64,000 nt of DNA from Myxococcus stipitatus DSM 14675 (GCF_000331735.1 NC_020126.1:10249501-10313500); one strand, 5' to 3'. Shown: positions 33,828-42,784, numbered from the stretch's first letter. A program made the numbers and translations. Notes: generated from the sequence alone by a model not told the origin.

Positions 33828-35645
33828 ATGACCGCCAGCACGACGACGAGGCAAGAGCGTGCGCGTCTGAATCGAGACGCGCTGATTTCAACACAGGTCA
33901 ACGACTTCGTCATCGAGGAGCGGATTGGCGAAGGTGGAATGGGCATCGTCTATCGCGCCGCCCATCCCTTGATTGGCAAGCAAGTCGCCATCAAGGTGCT
34001 CCGCTCGGAGCTCGTCACCCAAGAGCAGGTGGAGCGGCTGCTCGTCGAGGCCCGCGCGGTCAATGCCATCCGCCACCCGGGCATCATCGACATCTTCGGG
34101 TTCGGACAGCTCCCTGATGGCCGCCCCTACATCATCATGGAGCTGCTCCAGGGCCAATCCCTCTCAGCAGTGCTCCAGCAGCGCTCGCGCCTCAACCCGA
34201 ACACCGCCGTCTGGATTCTCGACCAGATGCTGGCCGCGCTCGGTGCCGCGCACGCGGCGGGAGTGGTGCATCGCGACCTGAAGCCCGGGAACGTGTTCCT
34301 CGCGGATGTACTGGACGGCTCGCGCGTCGTGAAGCTCGTCGACTTCGGCATCGCCAAGCTGGTGCGTGAACAGGCGGGGCCGGCCACCGTGACGGGCGCC
34401 ATCCTGGGGACTCCCGAGTACATGTCCCCCGAGCAGATTCGAGGCAACGCCATCAGCGCCGCCACGGACCTCTACGCCGTCGGCGTCATCGCCTTCCAGA
34501 TGCTGACGGGTGAGCGCCCATTCAAGGGCGACCAACTCCAGGTCCTCTTCGCCCACGTCGAGCAACCCCCGCCCCTCCCGTCCTCGCTCGTCTCCGACAT
34601 TCCCTCCGAGCTCGATGCACTCGTCCTCCGGTTGCTCGCCAAGAGCCCGTCCCAACGCCCGGAGTCTGCGGACGCCGTGCGCCGAGCACTGAAGCAGATT
34701 CCGCCCAGCCGTCTTCCTCCGCTCGACACGGAGCCCACAAGCGTCATGGGGCCGCTCCGGCGGGAAGGCGGCACGAAGTCCACCGCGTCCCAGATTCGGC
34801 TCGACCGCCCCATGCTTCGGCGCTTCCACTGGGCCTTGGCCGCGGGCGGCGTGCTTCTCTCCACCATCGCCGCGACCGCGGTCCTGCGCTGGCCTCGCCC
34901 CTCCGCCACCGAAACGCCTCCCGAGCCCGTCGCACGGCGGATGGCCCCGGTCGCTCCCGAGGAGCCCGTCGCGAAGCAGCCCACGCCCAACGCGCCGTCT
35001 CCCCAGCCCCTCGTCGCCGCCGCTCCCACAGTGACCCCACCTCCCCAGCCCGCGGTGCCTGAGCCTCAAGCAGCTCCTCCCGAGGCACCCGTCCGGACAC
35101 CGACGCCCGCACGAAGCGCCGCGACTCCGACGGACCCCAAGCTGGTTCACCGCATCCAGCAACTCACGGAGCGCTACGAGCAACTGACGTCGGGACACGC
35201 CCCTATCCCCGAGCTCGAGAAGGAGCTCAAACGCGTTCATGCCCGGGCACAGACGGCCAGGACTCGCTCCCAGCTCGCACATGTGAACACGTCCCTGGAC
35301 ACACTGACCCAGCGCCTGGATGCCGTCGCCGCGTCTCGGGTGCCCAGTCCGCTTCCCTCGCTCCCGCCCGTGGTGGCGCTCCCCGCTCCGGACCCTCAGT
35401 TCCTGGCCCTGTTGACCACGCCGAAGCTGACTCCTCCGGACGAAAAGCTGGCCCGGCGCTTCGCCTACCTCAAGTCGCTCTACCTGGTGCGCTCCATGAA
35501 GCGGGCGTACCCCAAGCACCACGAGGACACCTTCGTCCAGCTCCTGCTTCACGCGTTGAAGGCGGACACCGCCACCCAGCGCATGGACATCCACCGCGCC
35601 CTCGACGAGTGGAAGGCCGCGCTGGACCGGGCCACGCCCAAGTAG
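33828..35645 (+). CDS. Membrane-anchored Ser/Thr protein kinase (PknB type)
   Basis: 605 residues from the ATG at 33828. An ATG at 33789 is in frame but leaves only 26 bp after the eps terminator for a promoter. The kinase domain has GEGGMG, the catalytic Lys in AIKVLR, HRDLKPGN, DFGIAKL and GTPEYMSPEQIRG, all intact. One membrane segment follows (FHWALAAGGVLLSTIAATAVL), then a ~75-residue Pro-rich linker and a C-terminal helical domain of about 170 residues (VHRIQQLTERYEQL..., KLARRFAYLKSLYLVRSM). The C-terminal part is probably periplasmic and sensory. Its targets are unknown. Confidence 0.9.
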   Translation: MTASTTTRQERARLNRDALISTQVNDFVIEERIGEGGMGIVYRAAHPLIGKQVAIKVLRSELVTQEQVERLLVEARAVNAIRHPGIIDIFGFGQLPDGRPYIIMELLQGQSLSAVLQQRSRLNPNTAVWILDQMLAALGAAHAAGVVHRDLKPGNVFLADVLDGSRVVKLVDFGIAKLVREQAGPATVTGAILGTPEYMSPEQIRGNAISAATDLYAVGVIAFQMLTGERPFKGDQLQVLFAHVEQPPPLPSSLVSDIPSELDALVLRLLAKSPSQRPESADAVRRALKQIPPSRLPPLDTEPTSVMGPLRREGGTKSTASQIRLDRPMLRRFHWALAAGGVLLSTIAATAVLRWPRPSATETPPEPVARRMAPVAPEEPVAKQPTPNAPSPQPLVAAAPTVTPPPQPAVPEPQAAPPEAPVRTPTPARSAATPTDPKLVHRIQQLTERYEQLTSGHAPIPELEKELKRVHARAQTARTRSQLAHVNTSLDTLTQRLDAVAASRVPSPLPSLPPVVALPAPDPQFLALLTTPKLTPPDEKLARRFAYLKSLYLVRSMKRAYPKHHEDTFVQLLLHALKADTATQRMDIHRALDEWKAALDRATPK

Positions 35646-35686
35646 CTCCTCCCCCATCCGACAGTCCCCCCGCGCGGAACTTCGCG

Positions 35687-35717
35687 TGCAATCATCCACG
35701 AAATCCTTCGTAGTACG
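35687..35717 (+). promoter_or_regulatory. Operator-like element, copy 1 (ACGAA-N4-TTCGT)
   Basis: TGCAATCATCCACGAA followed by N4 and TTCGTAG lies 73 bp upstream of the first serine hydrolase. The same sequence lies 77 bp upstream of its duplicate. The half-sites ACGAA and TTCGT are identical in both copies while the four spacer bases differ, as expected for a protein-binding palindrome. Confidence 0.5.
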
Positions 35718-35759
35718 TGACACGACCCAGTCCTCCCGCACGAGACCTTCGGATTCCGC

Positions 35760-37346
35760 ATGCGCCCCTTCCTGCCTTCCCGCGTCCTCCCCGTGGCCCT
35801 CTCGGGCCTCGTCGCCCTTGGACTCCTCACCGGCGCGGACACGCCCAAGCCCACCACCCAGTGGCTGGCCCGCCCCTCCGAAGCCGCGCGCATCACCCGC
35901 GTCGAGCAGGGCCTCCGCGCCCTCACCCTCCCGGGCGAGGCGCCTCGCAAGATGTCCCTCCAGGACTGGATGGCCCTGTATGAAGTCCCCGGCGTCAGCA
36001 TCGCCGTCTTCGACAAGGGCGCGCTCGTCTGGGCCAAGGGCTACGGCGTGAAGGAGGCGGGCGGCACCGAGCCCATCACCATCGACACCCTCTTCCAGGC
36101 CGCCTCCATCAGCAAGCCCGTGTCGGCCCTGGCGACCATGCACCACGCCGAGAAGCGCAAGTGGTCGCTCGACGAGGACATCAACGCCAAGCTCGTCTCC
36201 TGGAAGCTGCCCGACAACGAGTTCACGAAGGACCAGAAGGTCACCCTGCGCCGGCTGCTCTCCCACAGCGCCGGAACCACCGTGCACGGCTTCCGGGGCT
36301 ACTCGGCCCAGGCTTCTGTTCCCACGCTGCATCAGCTTCTCAATGGCGAGAAGCCCGCCAACTCCCTCCCTGTCCGCGTGGACACCGTGCCCGGCACCCT
36401 GACGCGCTACAGCGGCGGCGGCACCTCCATCGTCCAGCAGATGCTCGTGGATCAGCTCCAGAAGCCCTTCGCCACCATCATGAAGGAGACCGTGCTGGCG
36501 CCGCTGGGCCTGAAGAACAGCACCTACGAGCAGCCCTTGCCCAAGGCCCTGGAGTCCCTCGCCGCCGTCGGCACGCGCTCGGGCGGCAAGAGCCTGGAGG
36601 GCCGCTGGCACACGTATCCGGAGCAGGCCGCCGCGGGCCTGTGGACCACGCCGTCGGACCTCGCCCGCATCGCGCTGGAGGTCTCCAAGGCCACCCAGGG
36701 CAAGTCCCAGCGCGTGGTGTCCCAGGCCATGGCGAAGCAGATGCTCACCCGCCAGTCCAAGGACTTCGGCATCGGCTTCGAGCTCCCTCCGGGCCAGGCC
36801 TGGTTCGGTCATGGCGGCTCGAACGAGGGCTACCGCTGCGTCCTCATCGCCTTCGCCGAGCCCGGCAGTGGCATCGCCATCATGACCAACTCGGATGACG
36901 GAGGACTCCTCTTCGACCGCCTCGTCTCCAGCGCCGTGGCGGAGTACGGCTGGAAGGGCTTCATCCCCGACCCCGAGTCCGCCTACTTCACCACCGACAT
37001 GCTCGTGCGGACCCAGGGCGTGGACGCCGCCATCGCCTGGCTCACCACGCACAAGAACACCGCGACCGGCAAGGACGCGCCGTCCTCCGACATCCTCAAC
37101 TCCCTGGGCTACTCGGTCATGGTCAAGGGCCGCCTCCCCGACGCCGTGAAGCTGTTCGAGGCCAACGTCGCCCTCTTCCCCCAGGACGCCAACACCCACG
37201 ACAGCCTGGGCGAGGCCTACGCCAACGCCGGACGAAAGGACGACGCCGTGCGCAGCTACCAGAAGTCCCTGGAGCTGAACCCGAAGAACGACAACGCCAG
37301 GAAGATGCTGCGAGAGCTCGGCGCGGCGGCGGCCACGACGAAGTAG
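35760..37346 (+). CDS. Secreted beta-lactamase-fold serine hydrolase with TPR-like tail, copy 1
   Basis: 528 residues. A signal peptide (PVALSGLVALGLLTGA) leads into a beta-lactamase/PBP-like domain with the nucleophile motif SISK (Ser116, Lys119), a YSG triad (Tyr217, in LTRYSGGG) in place of YxN, and a GHGGSNEGY motif in place of KTG. The last ~100 residues (NSLGYSVMVKGRLPDAVKLFEAN..., DSLGEAYANAGRKDDAVRSYQKSLELNPKNDNA) are TPR-like repeats. Such proteins are esterases, D-aminopeptidases or carboxypeptidases, and the substrate cannot be told. The adjacent gene is a close paralogue. Confidence 0.88.
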   Translation: MRPFLPSRVLPVALSGLVALGLLTGADTPKPTTQWLARPSEAARITRVEQGLRALTLPGEAPRKMSLQDWMALYEVPGVSIAVFDKGALVWAKGYGVKEAGGTEPITIDTLFQAASISKPVSALATMHHAEKRKWSLDEDINAKLVSWKLPDNEFTKDQKVTLRRLLSHSAGTTVHGFRGYSAQASVPTLHQLLNGEKPANSLPVRVDTVPGTLTRYSGGGTSIVQQMLVDQLQKPFATIMKETVLAPLGLKNSTYEQPLPKALESLAAVGTRSGGKSLEGRWHTYPEQAAAGLWTTPSDLARIALEVSKATQGKSQRVVSQAMAKQMLTRQSKDFGIGFELPPGQAWFGHGGSNEGYRCVLIAFAEPGSGIAIMTNSDDGGLLFDRLVSSAVAEYGWKGFIPDPESAYFTTDMLVRTQGVDAAIAWLTTHKNTATGKDAPSSDILNSLGYSVMVKGRLPDAVKLFEANVALFPQDANTHDSLGEAYANAGRKDDAVRSYQKSLELNPKNDNARKMLRELGAAAATTK

Positions 37347-37363
37347 CCACCCCTCCACACCGC

Positions 37364-37397
37364 GAGGACAGAGCGGAAACCACACCGCTCCGTCCTC
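37364..37397 (+). terminator. Hairpin terminator after hydrolase copy 1
   Basis: GAGGACAGAGCGG pairs with CCGCTCCGTCCTC across an 8-nt loop with one mismatch, 18 bp after the stop codon. The two paralogues are therefore probably transcribed separately. Confidence 0.6.
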
Positions 37398-37728
37398 ACG
37401 GACGCACCACCGCATCACGGCTTCGTGCTGGCGTGCAGCACCACCCCACCTGGCGCCACGGACTCACGCCAGGTCGCCACGGGAGGTGCCCCCGCGAAGT
37501 CCCTCGTCACGCGCCAGGGTGCCCCCCTCGGAGCCCTCCTCGTTCAGCTCCTCGAGGGAGCGCCGCTGCGCTGTGACGGTCGCGGGCCGCGGCGGCTCGC
37601 GGAAGTGGACGAAGAGGAAAGCGGCCCGACGCTCCTGGGTGCGGAGAAGCATGCAATCATCCACGAAAGTCTTCGTAGAACGCACGACGACGCAGCCCTT
37701 CCCCCTCGAGCCCCACCCGGATTCCCCC
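37398..37728. other. Spacer between the duplicated hydrolases
   Basis: About 330 bp. The last ~80 bp repeat the upstream region of hydrolase copy 1. The rest, 37430-37650, shows minus-strand frames with codon-like composition broken by stops and frame changes, possibly a decayed gene end. I do not recognise it and do not call a pseudogene. Confidence 0.35.
37652..37682 (+). promoter_or_regulatory. Operator-like element, copy 2 (ACGAA-N4-TTCGT)
   Basis: The second copy of the element at 35687-35717. TGCAATCATCCACGAA is identical, the spacer is AGTC instead of ATCC, then TTCGTAG. It lies 77 bp upstream of hydrolase copy 2. Confidence 0.5.
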
Positions 37729-39312
37729 ATGCGACACCGTCTACCTTCCCGCGTTCTCTCCACGGCCCTCTCGGGCCTCGTCGCCCTTGGACTCCTCACC
37801 GGCGCGGACACGCCCAAGCCCGTCACGCAGTGGGTGGCCCGTCCTTCCGAAGCCGCTCGCATCGCTCGCGTCGAGCAGGGCCTCCCCGCCCTCACCCTCC
37901 CCGGCGAGGCGCCTCGCAAGATGTCCCTCCAGGACTGGATGGCGCTGTATGCCATCCCCGGAGTCAGCGTCGCCGTCTTCGACAAGGGCGCGCTCGTCTG
38001 GAGCAAGGGCTACGGCGTCAAGCACGCCGGTGGCAATGAGCCCGTCACCATCGACACCCTCTTCCAGGCCGCCTCCATCAGCAAGCCGGTGACGGCTCTC
38101 GCCGCCATGCACCACGCCGAGAAGCGCAAGTGGTCGCTCGACGAGAACATCAACGACAAGCTCGTCTCCTGGAAGGTGCCCGACAACGAGTTCACGCAGG
38201 ACCAGAAGGTGACGCTGCGCCGGCTGCTCTCCCACTCCGCCGGGACGACGGTGGGTGGCTTCCGTGGCTATTCACCCCAGGCCCCCTTGCCCACGCTGCC
38301 CCAGGTCCTGAACGGTGAGAGCCCGGCCAACACCGCCCCGGTGCGCGTGAATGTCGTGCCCGGCACCCTGACGCGCTACAGCGGCGGCGGCACGCTCATC
38401 GTCCAGCAGATGCTCATCGACCAGCTCCAGAAGCCGTTCCCCCAAATCATGCGGGAGACGGTGCTCGCGCCCCTGGGCATGAAGCACAGCACCTTCGAGC
38501 ACCCCCTGCCCAAGCACCTCGAGCCGCTCGCCGCCAGCGGGACTCGCTCGGGTGGAAAGACGGTCGAGGGACGCTGGGCCGTCCACCCGGAGCTGGCCGC
38601 CGCCGGCCTGTGGACCACGCCCACGGACCTCACGCGCATCGGGCTGGAGGTGTCCCCGGTGTCCAAGGGCCCCTCCCAGCGGGTGGTCTCCAAGGCCATG
38701 GCCCAGCAGATGCTCACCCGGCAGTCGGAGTCCTTCGGCATCGGCTTCCTGCGTCGCAAGGACCTGCCGTGGTTCGGCCATGCTGGCGGGAACCAGGGCT
38801 ACCGCTGCCTTCTCATCGCCTTCCCCGAAACGGGAAGCGGCATCGCCATCATGACCAACTCGGATGACGGCATGTTCCTCTTCGACCGCCTCGTCTCCAG
38901 CGCCGCCGCCGAGTACGGCTGGAAGGGCTTCACCGCCGACCCCGAGTCCGCCTCCTTCACCACGGACATGCTCCTGCGGATGAAGGGCGCCGACGCCGCC
39001 ATCGCCTGGTTCACCGCGCACAAGAACACCGCGACCGGAAAGGACGCGCCGTCCGCCGCCGTCCTCAACGACCTGGCTTATGGGCTCATGGGCAAGGGCC
39101 AGCTCCCCGACGCCTTGAAGCTGTTCGAGACCAACGTCGCCCTCTACCCCGAGGACGCCAACGCCCACGACAGCCTGGGTGAGGGCTACGCCGCCGCTGG
39201 CCGCAAGGGCGACGCCATCCGCAGCTACAAGAAGTCCCTGGAGCTCAACCCCCAGAACGACAACGCCGTGAAGCAGCTGAAGGACCTGGGCGCGGGGGCA
39301 GCCGCGAAGTAG
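37729..39312 (+). CDS. Secreted beta-lactamase-fold serine hydrolase with TPR-like tail, copy 2
   Basis: 527 residues, colinear with the preceding gene and highly similar over the whole length. Signal peptide, SISK nucleophile motif, LTRYSGGG and the TPR-like tail are all kept. The third motif is FGHAGGNQGY, so the Gly of the GHGG motif is replaced by Ala, and the flanking residues also differ (RRKDLPW against PPGQAW), hinting at an altered substrate pocket. The ATG at 37729 starts the signal peptide. The longer upstream frame is not credible. It is convergent with the sigma-factor gene. Confidence 0.88.
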   Translation: MRHRLPSRVLSTALSGLVALGLLTGADTPKPVTQWVARPSEAARIARVEQGLPALTLPGEAPRKMSLQDWMALYAIPGVSVAVFDKGALVWSKGYGVKHAGGNEPVTIDTLFQAASISKPVTALAAMHHAEKRKWSLDENINDKLVSWKVPDNEFTQDQKVTLRRLLSHSAGTTVGGFRGYSPQAPLPTLPQVLNGESPANTAPVRVNVVPGTLTRYSGGGTLIVQQMLIDQLQKPFPQIMRETVLAPLGMKHSTFEHPLPKHLEPLAASGTRSGGKTVEGRWAVHPELAAAGLWTTPTDLTRIGLEVSPVSKGPSQRVVSKAMAQQMLTRQSESFGIGFLRRKDLPWFGHAGGNQGYRCLLIAFPETGSGIAIMTNSDDGMFLFDRLVSSAAAEYGWKGFTADPESASFTTDMLLRMKGADAAIAWFTAHKNTATGKDAPSAAVLNDLAYGLMGKGQLPDALKLFETNVALYPEDANAHDSLGEGYAAAGRKGDAIRSYKKSLELNPQNDNAVKQLKDLGAGAAAK

Positions 39313-39326
39313 CCCTCGGCTCACAC

Positions 39327-39358
39327 GGGCCCGGCGCTCAGCTTCGAGGCGCGGGCCC
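39327..39358. terminator. Hairpin between convergent genes
   Basis: GGGCCCG / CGGGCCC with partially paired inner bases lies between hydrolase copy 2 and the sigma-factor gene, 14 bp after one stop and 9 bp from the other. Confidence 0.5.
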
Positions 39359-39367
39359 TCTGCCCTC

Positions 39368-40624
39368 TCAGCGCGTGTCGTTGAGCCGCGCCGCCTGCGT
39401 CAGCAGGTAGTTGCGCTCCGGGAGGCTGGTGGTCCGCTCCGCCGCCTTCCGGTAGTGGGCCACCGCCTCAGCGTGTCGCCCCGCCCGCTCGAAGAGGTGC
39501 GCGCGGACCGCGTCGAGACGGTGGCTCTCCTCCAGCCGCCCCTCCGCGTCCAGCGCCTTCAAGAGCTCCAGTCCCGCCTCTGGCCCGTGCACCATCGCCG
39601 TCGCGATGGCGTGGTTGAGCGCCACCACCGGGTTGTCGGACAGCCCCATCAACACACCGTAGAGCGCGAGGATTTGGGGCCAGTCCGTGTCCTCGGCCCG
39701 CGCGGCCTCGTCGTGCACCGCAGCGATGGCCGCCTGCACCTGGTACGTCCCCAGCGAGCCCTTCGACAGCGTCGCGGAGATGAGCGCGACGCCCTCTTCA
39801 ATCATCGCCGCGTTCCAGAGGCTCCGGTCCTGGACGTCGAGCGGAACCAGCTCCCCCTCCGGCCCCGTCCTCGCCGCGCGCCGCGCATCCGTGAGCAGCA
39901 TCAGCGCCAGCAGCCCCGCCGCCTCGCCGTCCTCCGGCAGGAGCGTGTGCAGCATCCGCGTGAGGCGAATCGCCTCGCCCGACAGGTCCGTGCGGTGCAG
40001 CTCCGGCCCGGAGCTGGCCGTGTAGCCCTCACTGAAGATGAGGTAGAGCACGTGCAGCACCGCGCCCAGCCGCTGTGCGGTCTCCTCCGGCGTGGGCTTC
40101 TGGAACGGCACCCCGGAGCCCTGGATGCTCTGCTTGGCCCGGCTGATCCGCTGCGCCATCGTCGACTCGGGGACGAGGAACGCCTTGGCGATCTCCGCCG
40201 TCGTCAACCCGCCCACCGCGCGCAGCGTCAGCGCAATCGCGGAGGCCGTGGTCAGCGCGGGGTGACAGCACATGAACAACAACACGAGCGCGTCGTCCCG
40301 CCCCGCCAGCTCGTCCCCGTCCCGAGGCAGCACGAGCTGAAGCTCCGGCGGCACCAGGCTCACCACCAGCTCCTCGCGGTGGCGGCGCGCGGCCTCGGCG
40401 CGCACGTGGTCCGTGATTCGCCGTGAGGCGACCTGAATCAACCACGCACGCGGGTCGTCCGGCACGCCGTCGCGCGGCCACTGCAGGGCCGCCGCGAGCA
40501 GCGCCTCCTGCACCGCGTCCTCCGAGGCGCCGAAGTCTCGAAACTTCCGGAGGATGGCACCCAGCACCCGCGGCGCATGCTCCCGCAGCAGGTGCTCGAT
40601 GCGTCTGTCACTCGACTCCGTCAT
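39368..40624 (-). CDS. ECF sigma factor, ECF42 type with long C-terminal domain
   Basis: 418 residues from the ATG at 40624, which overlaps the stop of the DGPF gene. The sigma-2 region (RRIEHLLREHAPRVLGAILRKFRDFGASEDAVQEALLAA) and the sigma-4 helix-turn-helix (GLTTAEIAKAFLVPESTMAQRISRAKQ) are clear. About 230 further residues, including a FSEGYTAS segment and TPR-like helices, form the C-terminal domain typical of group ECF42. Those factors have no anti-sigma factor and instead are encoded with DGPF/YCII proteins, as here. The C-terminal domain is thought to be needed for activity. Target genes beyond its own promoter are unknown. Confidence 0.9.
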   Translation of the reverse strand: MTESSDRRIEHLLREHAPRVLGAILRKFRDFGASEDAVQEALLAAALQWPRDGVPDDPRAWLIQVASRRITDHVRAEAARRHREELVVSLVPPELQLVLPRDGDELAGRDDALVLLFMCCHPALTTASAIALTLRAVGGLTTAEIAKAFLVPESTMAQRISRAKQSIQGSGVPFQKPTPEETAQRLGAVLHVLYLIFSEGYTASSGPELHRTDLSGEAIRLTRMLHTLLPEDGEAAGLLALMLLTDARRAARTGPEGELVPLDVQDRSLWNAAMIEEGVALISATLSKGSLGTYQVQAAIAAVHDEAARAEDTDWPQILALYGVLMGLSDNPVVALNHAIATAMVHGPEAGLELLKALDAEGRLEESHRLDAVRAHLFERAGRHAEAVAHYRKAAERTTSLPERNYLLTQAARLNDTR

Positions 40625-41025
40625 CACATCATGTCGGGCGGCGGACCACTCATCACCTGCCGCACTTCGATCGCCATGTTGAGCGGCGCGCCCCCTCGCC
40701 CGGGAGCAGCGGACGCCTCCGCGGCGATGTCATAGGCGCGCTCCGGGCTGTCCACTTCGACAATCCAGTAGCCCGCGAGGAACTCCTTCGACTCGGGGAA
40801 GATGCCGTCGGTGATGGGCTTGCCGTCCGCGCCCGCGCGAACCCGCTTCGCCTGGTCCGGGAACGCCAGCCCTTCGGCCACCAGCAGCTCCCCCGTCTCG
40901 CGGAGCTTCTTCGCGAAGCCCACCATGAACCGGATGTGCGCCTGGATGTCCTCCTTCGGCCAGTGAAGGATGCCGCCGGCGCCCTCGCGAGGGGAGTTCA
41001 TCATCAGCATGTATTTCATCTTCAT
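40624..41025 (-). CDS. DGPF/YCII-related protein, partner of the ECF42 sigma factor
   Basis: 133 residues. Starts MKMKYMLMMNSPREG and contains ITDGIFPESKEFLAGYWIVEVDSPERA, the DGPF/YCII-related core, with Ile instead of Pro in the eponymous DGPF motif. It overlaps the sigma-factor start by ATGA. In the ECF42 group such proteins are consistent neighbours and are targets of the sigma factor, but their biochemical role is not settled. A candidate ECF42 promoter lies 64 bp upstream. Confidence 0.88.
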   Translation of the reverse strand: MKMKYMLMMNSPREGAGGILHWPKEDIQAHIRFMVGFAKKLRETGELLVAEGLAFPDQAKRVRAGADGKPITDGIFPESKEFLAGYWIVEVDSPERAYDIAAEASAAPGRGGAPLNMAIEVRQVMSGPPPDMM

Positions 41026-41088
41026 GGGGTGGCTCTCTCGTCTCTTCGGTCACCCGCGCCCCGGGATTGGGTGCGCGTTCATCGGGAT

Positions 41089-41115
41089 GTCGGAGCCACG
41101 CGCGAGGTCTCGACA
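41089..41115 (-). promoter_or_regulatory. Candidate ECF42 promoter for DGPF-sigma operon
   Basis: On the minus strand TGTCGA (41115-41110) is followed after exactly 17 bases by CGAC (41092-41089). This matches the reported ECF42 consensus (TGTCGA at -35, CGA/TC at -10). It lies 64 bp before the DGPF start codon, so the sigma factor probably drives its own operon. Confidence 0.6.
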
Positions 41116-41119
41116 TCGG

Positions 41120-41134
41120 CGATTAAATTAATCG
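41120..41134. promoter_or_regulatory. Perfect AT-rich palindrome upstream of the ECF42 promoter
   Basis: CGATTAAATTAATCG is a perfect 7-1-7 inverted repeat in very GC-rich surroundings, 5 bp upstream of the -35 element (minus strand). It could be an operator for an additional regulator. The binding factor is unknown. Confidence 0.45.
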
Positions 41135-41183
41135 ACGCGCCTCGCAAGCGGGCGAAACAACTGGAGTCTTCCGCGAGGACACC

Positions 41184-42554
41184 TCAGCAGACCTTGCCCG
41201 GATTGAGGATACCCAGGGGGTCCATGGCCCCCTTGAGGCGCCGGTGCACCCGCATCGCCTCCTCGCCCAGCTGCCGCCCCAGGAAGGGTTGCTTCAGCAC
41301 CCCCACCCCATGCTCCCCGGTGATGGTGCCCCCCAGCGCCAGCGCCGCCTCCAGGATGTCGTCGAACGCCGCGCGGGCCCTCGCCAGCGCCGCCGGATCC
41401 TTCCGGTCGAAGACGACGGTGGGGTGCATGTTGCCGTCCCCCGCGTGGCCGAAGGTGCCGACCAGCACCTCGCGCCGCGCGGCGATGCCCTCCACGGCGG
41501 CGAGCAGCTCCGGGATTCGCGACAGCGGCACCCCCACGTCATCCAGCAGCGTCGCCCCCTGCCGCTCCAGCGCGGGGAAGGCCAGCCTTCGCGCGGTGAG
41601 GAGCAACTCCCCCTCCGCTTCGTCCTCGGAGTGGGTGACGAAGGTGGCGCCCGCCGCCTCACAGCAGCGCGCCATCGCCTCGATCTCCGCCACGCCCTGG
41701 TCGCCGCCCGCGTCGGAGCGCGCCAGCAGGAAGGCCGCGGCCTCCACGTCCAGGCCCAGCGGCTTGTACGCCTCCACCGCCCGGCACGTGGCCCGGTCCA
41801 TCAGCTCCAGCAGGGAGGGCCTCGTGCGCGCCATGATGTCCGTGACCGCGAGACCCGCGCCGGACAGCGTGGGGAAGGTGGCCACCAGCGTCGTCGCGCG
41901 AGGAGGCTTGGGGCGCAGCTTCAGCGTCGCCTCGGTGATGACGCCCAGCGTGCCCTCCGAGCCGACGAACAGCCGCGTCAGGTCATAGCCCGCGACGTTC
42001 TTCACCGTGCGCCCGCCCGTGCGCACCACGGAGCCATCCGCCAGCACGACCTCCAGCCCCAGCACCGCGTCCCCGGTGACGCCGTACTTCACGCAGCACA
42101 GGCCCCCCGCGTTTGTCGCCAGGTTGCCGCCCAGGCTGGAGAACTCCCAGCTCGCCGGGTCCGGCGCGTACCAGAGGCCCTTCTCCGCCGCCGCGGCCTT
42201 CACCTCCGCGTTCAACACCCCCGGTTGAACCACCGCCAGCAAACCTCGGGGGTCCACCTCCAGCACCCGGTTCATCCGCATCAGCGACAGCACGATGCAG
42301 CCGTCCGTCGCGTTCGCGCCACCCGACAGCCCGGAGCCCGCGCCCCGAGGCACCACCGGCACCTTCCGCGCGGAGGCGACGCGCAGCACCGCGCGCACGT
42401 CGTCCGTACACGTCGCGCGCACGAGCACCAGGGGCTGCCCCGACGGTGCCCACTCCGCCTGGTCGCGACGATGCGCCTCCAGCACGTCCGCGTCGGTGAT
42501 CAGCGCTTCCGAGGGAAGCACCGCCGCCAGCTCTCGCAACAGCGCCGTGTTCAT
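41184..42554 (-). CDS. FAD-linked 2-hydroxyacid oxidase/dehydrogenase, GlcD/D-lactate dehydrogenase type
   Basis: 456 residues from the ATG at 42554 with GGGAGAG upstream. The FAD-binding PCMH domain shows VPVVPRGAGSGLSGGA, SSLGGNLATNAGGLCCVKYG, GLEVVLADGSVVRTGGRTVKNVAGYDLTRLFVGSEGTLG. The C-terminal domain has FGHAGDGNMHPTVVFDRKD, GGTITGEHGVGVLKQPFL and ends ...DPLGILNPGKVC. These are typical of glycolate oxidase subunit GlcD and D-lactate dehydrogenases. No GlcE/GlcF partner genes follow, so it may act alone or with a separate iron-sulfur protein. Substrate is unresolved. Confidence 0.88.
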   Translation of the reverse strand: MNTALLRELAAVLPSEALITDADVLEAHRRDQAEWAPSGQPLVLVRATCTDDVRAVLRVASARKVPVVPRGAGSGLSGGANATDGCIVLSLMRMNRVLEVDPRGLLAVVQPGVLNAEVKAAAAEKGLWYAPDPASWEFSSLGGNLATNAGGLCCVKYGVTGDAVLGLEVVLADGSVVRTGGRTVKNVAGYDLTRLFVGSEGTLGVITEATLKLRPKPPRATTLVATFPTLSGAGLAVTDIMARTRPSLLELMDRATCRAVEAYKPLGLDVEAAAFLLARSDAGGDQGVAEIEAMARCCEAAGATFVTHSEDEAEGELLLTARRLAFPALERQGATLLDDVGVPLSRIPELLAAVEGIAARREVLVGTFGHAGDGNMHPTVVFDRKDPAALARARAAFDDILEAALALGGTITGEHGVGVLKQPFLGRQLGEEAMRVHRRLKGAMDPLGILNPGKVC

Positions 42555-42784
42555 GACGAGTGCTCTCCCACCCATGCGCGCATCTTCGAGTGCAGGGCCC
42601 ACCTACCTGATGCCGCCACCGACTCGGCGAGAAAGCGAAGGGGAACAACACGCGAGCGAGCCCCCGTCGTGCCCGGACTGTTCTCCGGGCAACCATGCTG
42701 TCCAACCTCCCCGATTGACGCAAGGACAGCACCGTCGTGAGGATGCGCGCGCTGCTCGGTGCGAACCCATCGGAGGCGACTGAC

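Noticed and set aside
34164-37418. Long minus-strand open frame (1084 codons)
   Set aside because: It overlaps the Ser/Thr kinase and hydrolase genes, whose kinase and SISK motifs are unmistakable on the plus strand.
37430-37680. Decayed gene on the minus strand
   Set aside because: Codon-like pieces are visible in two frames but no family is recognisable and the end overlaps duplicated promoter sequence. Not enough for a pseudogene call.
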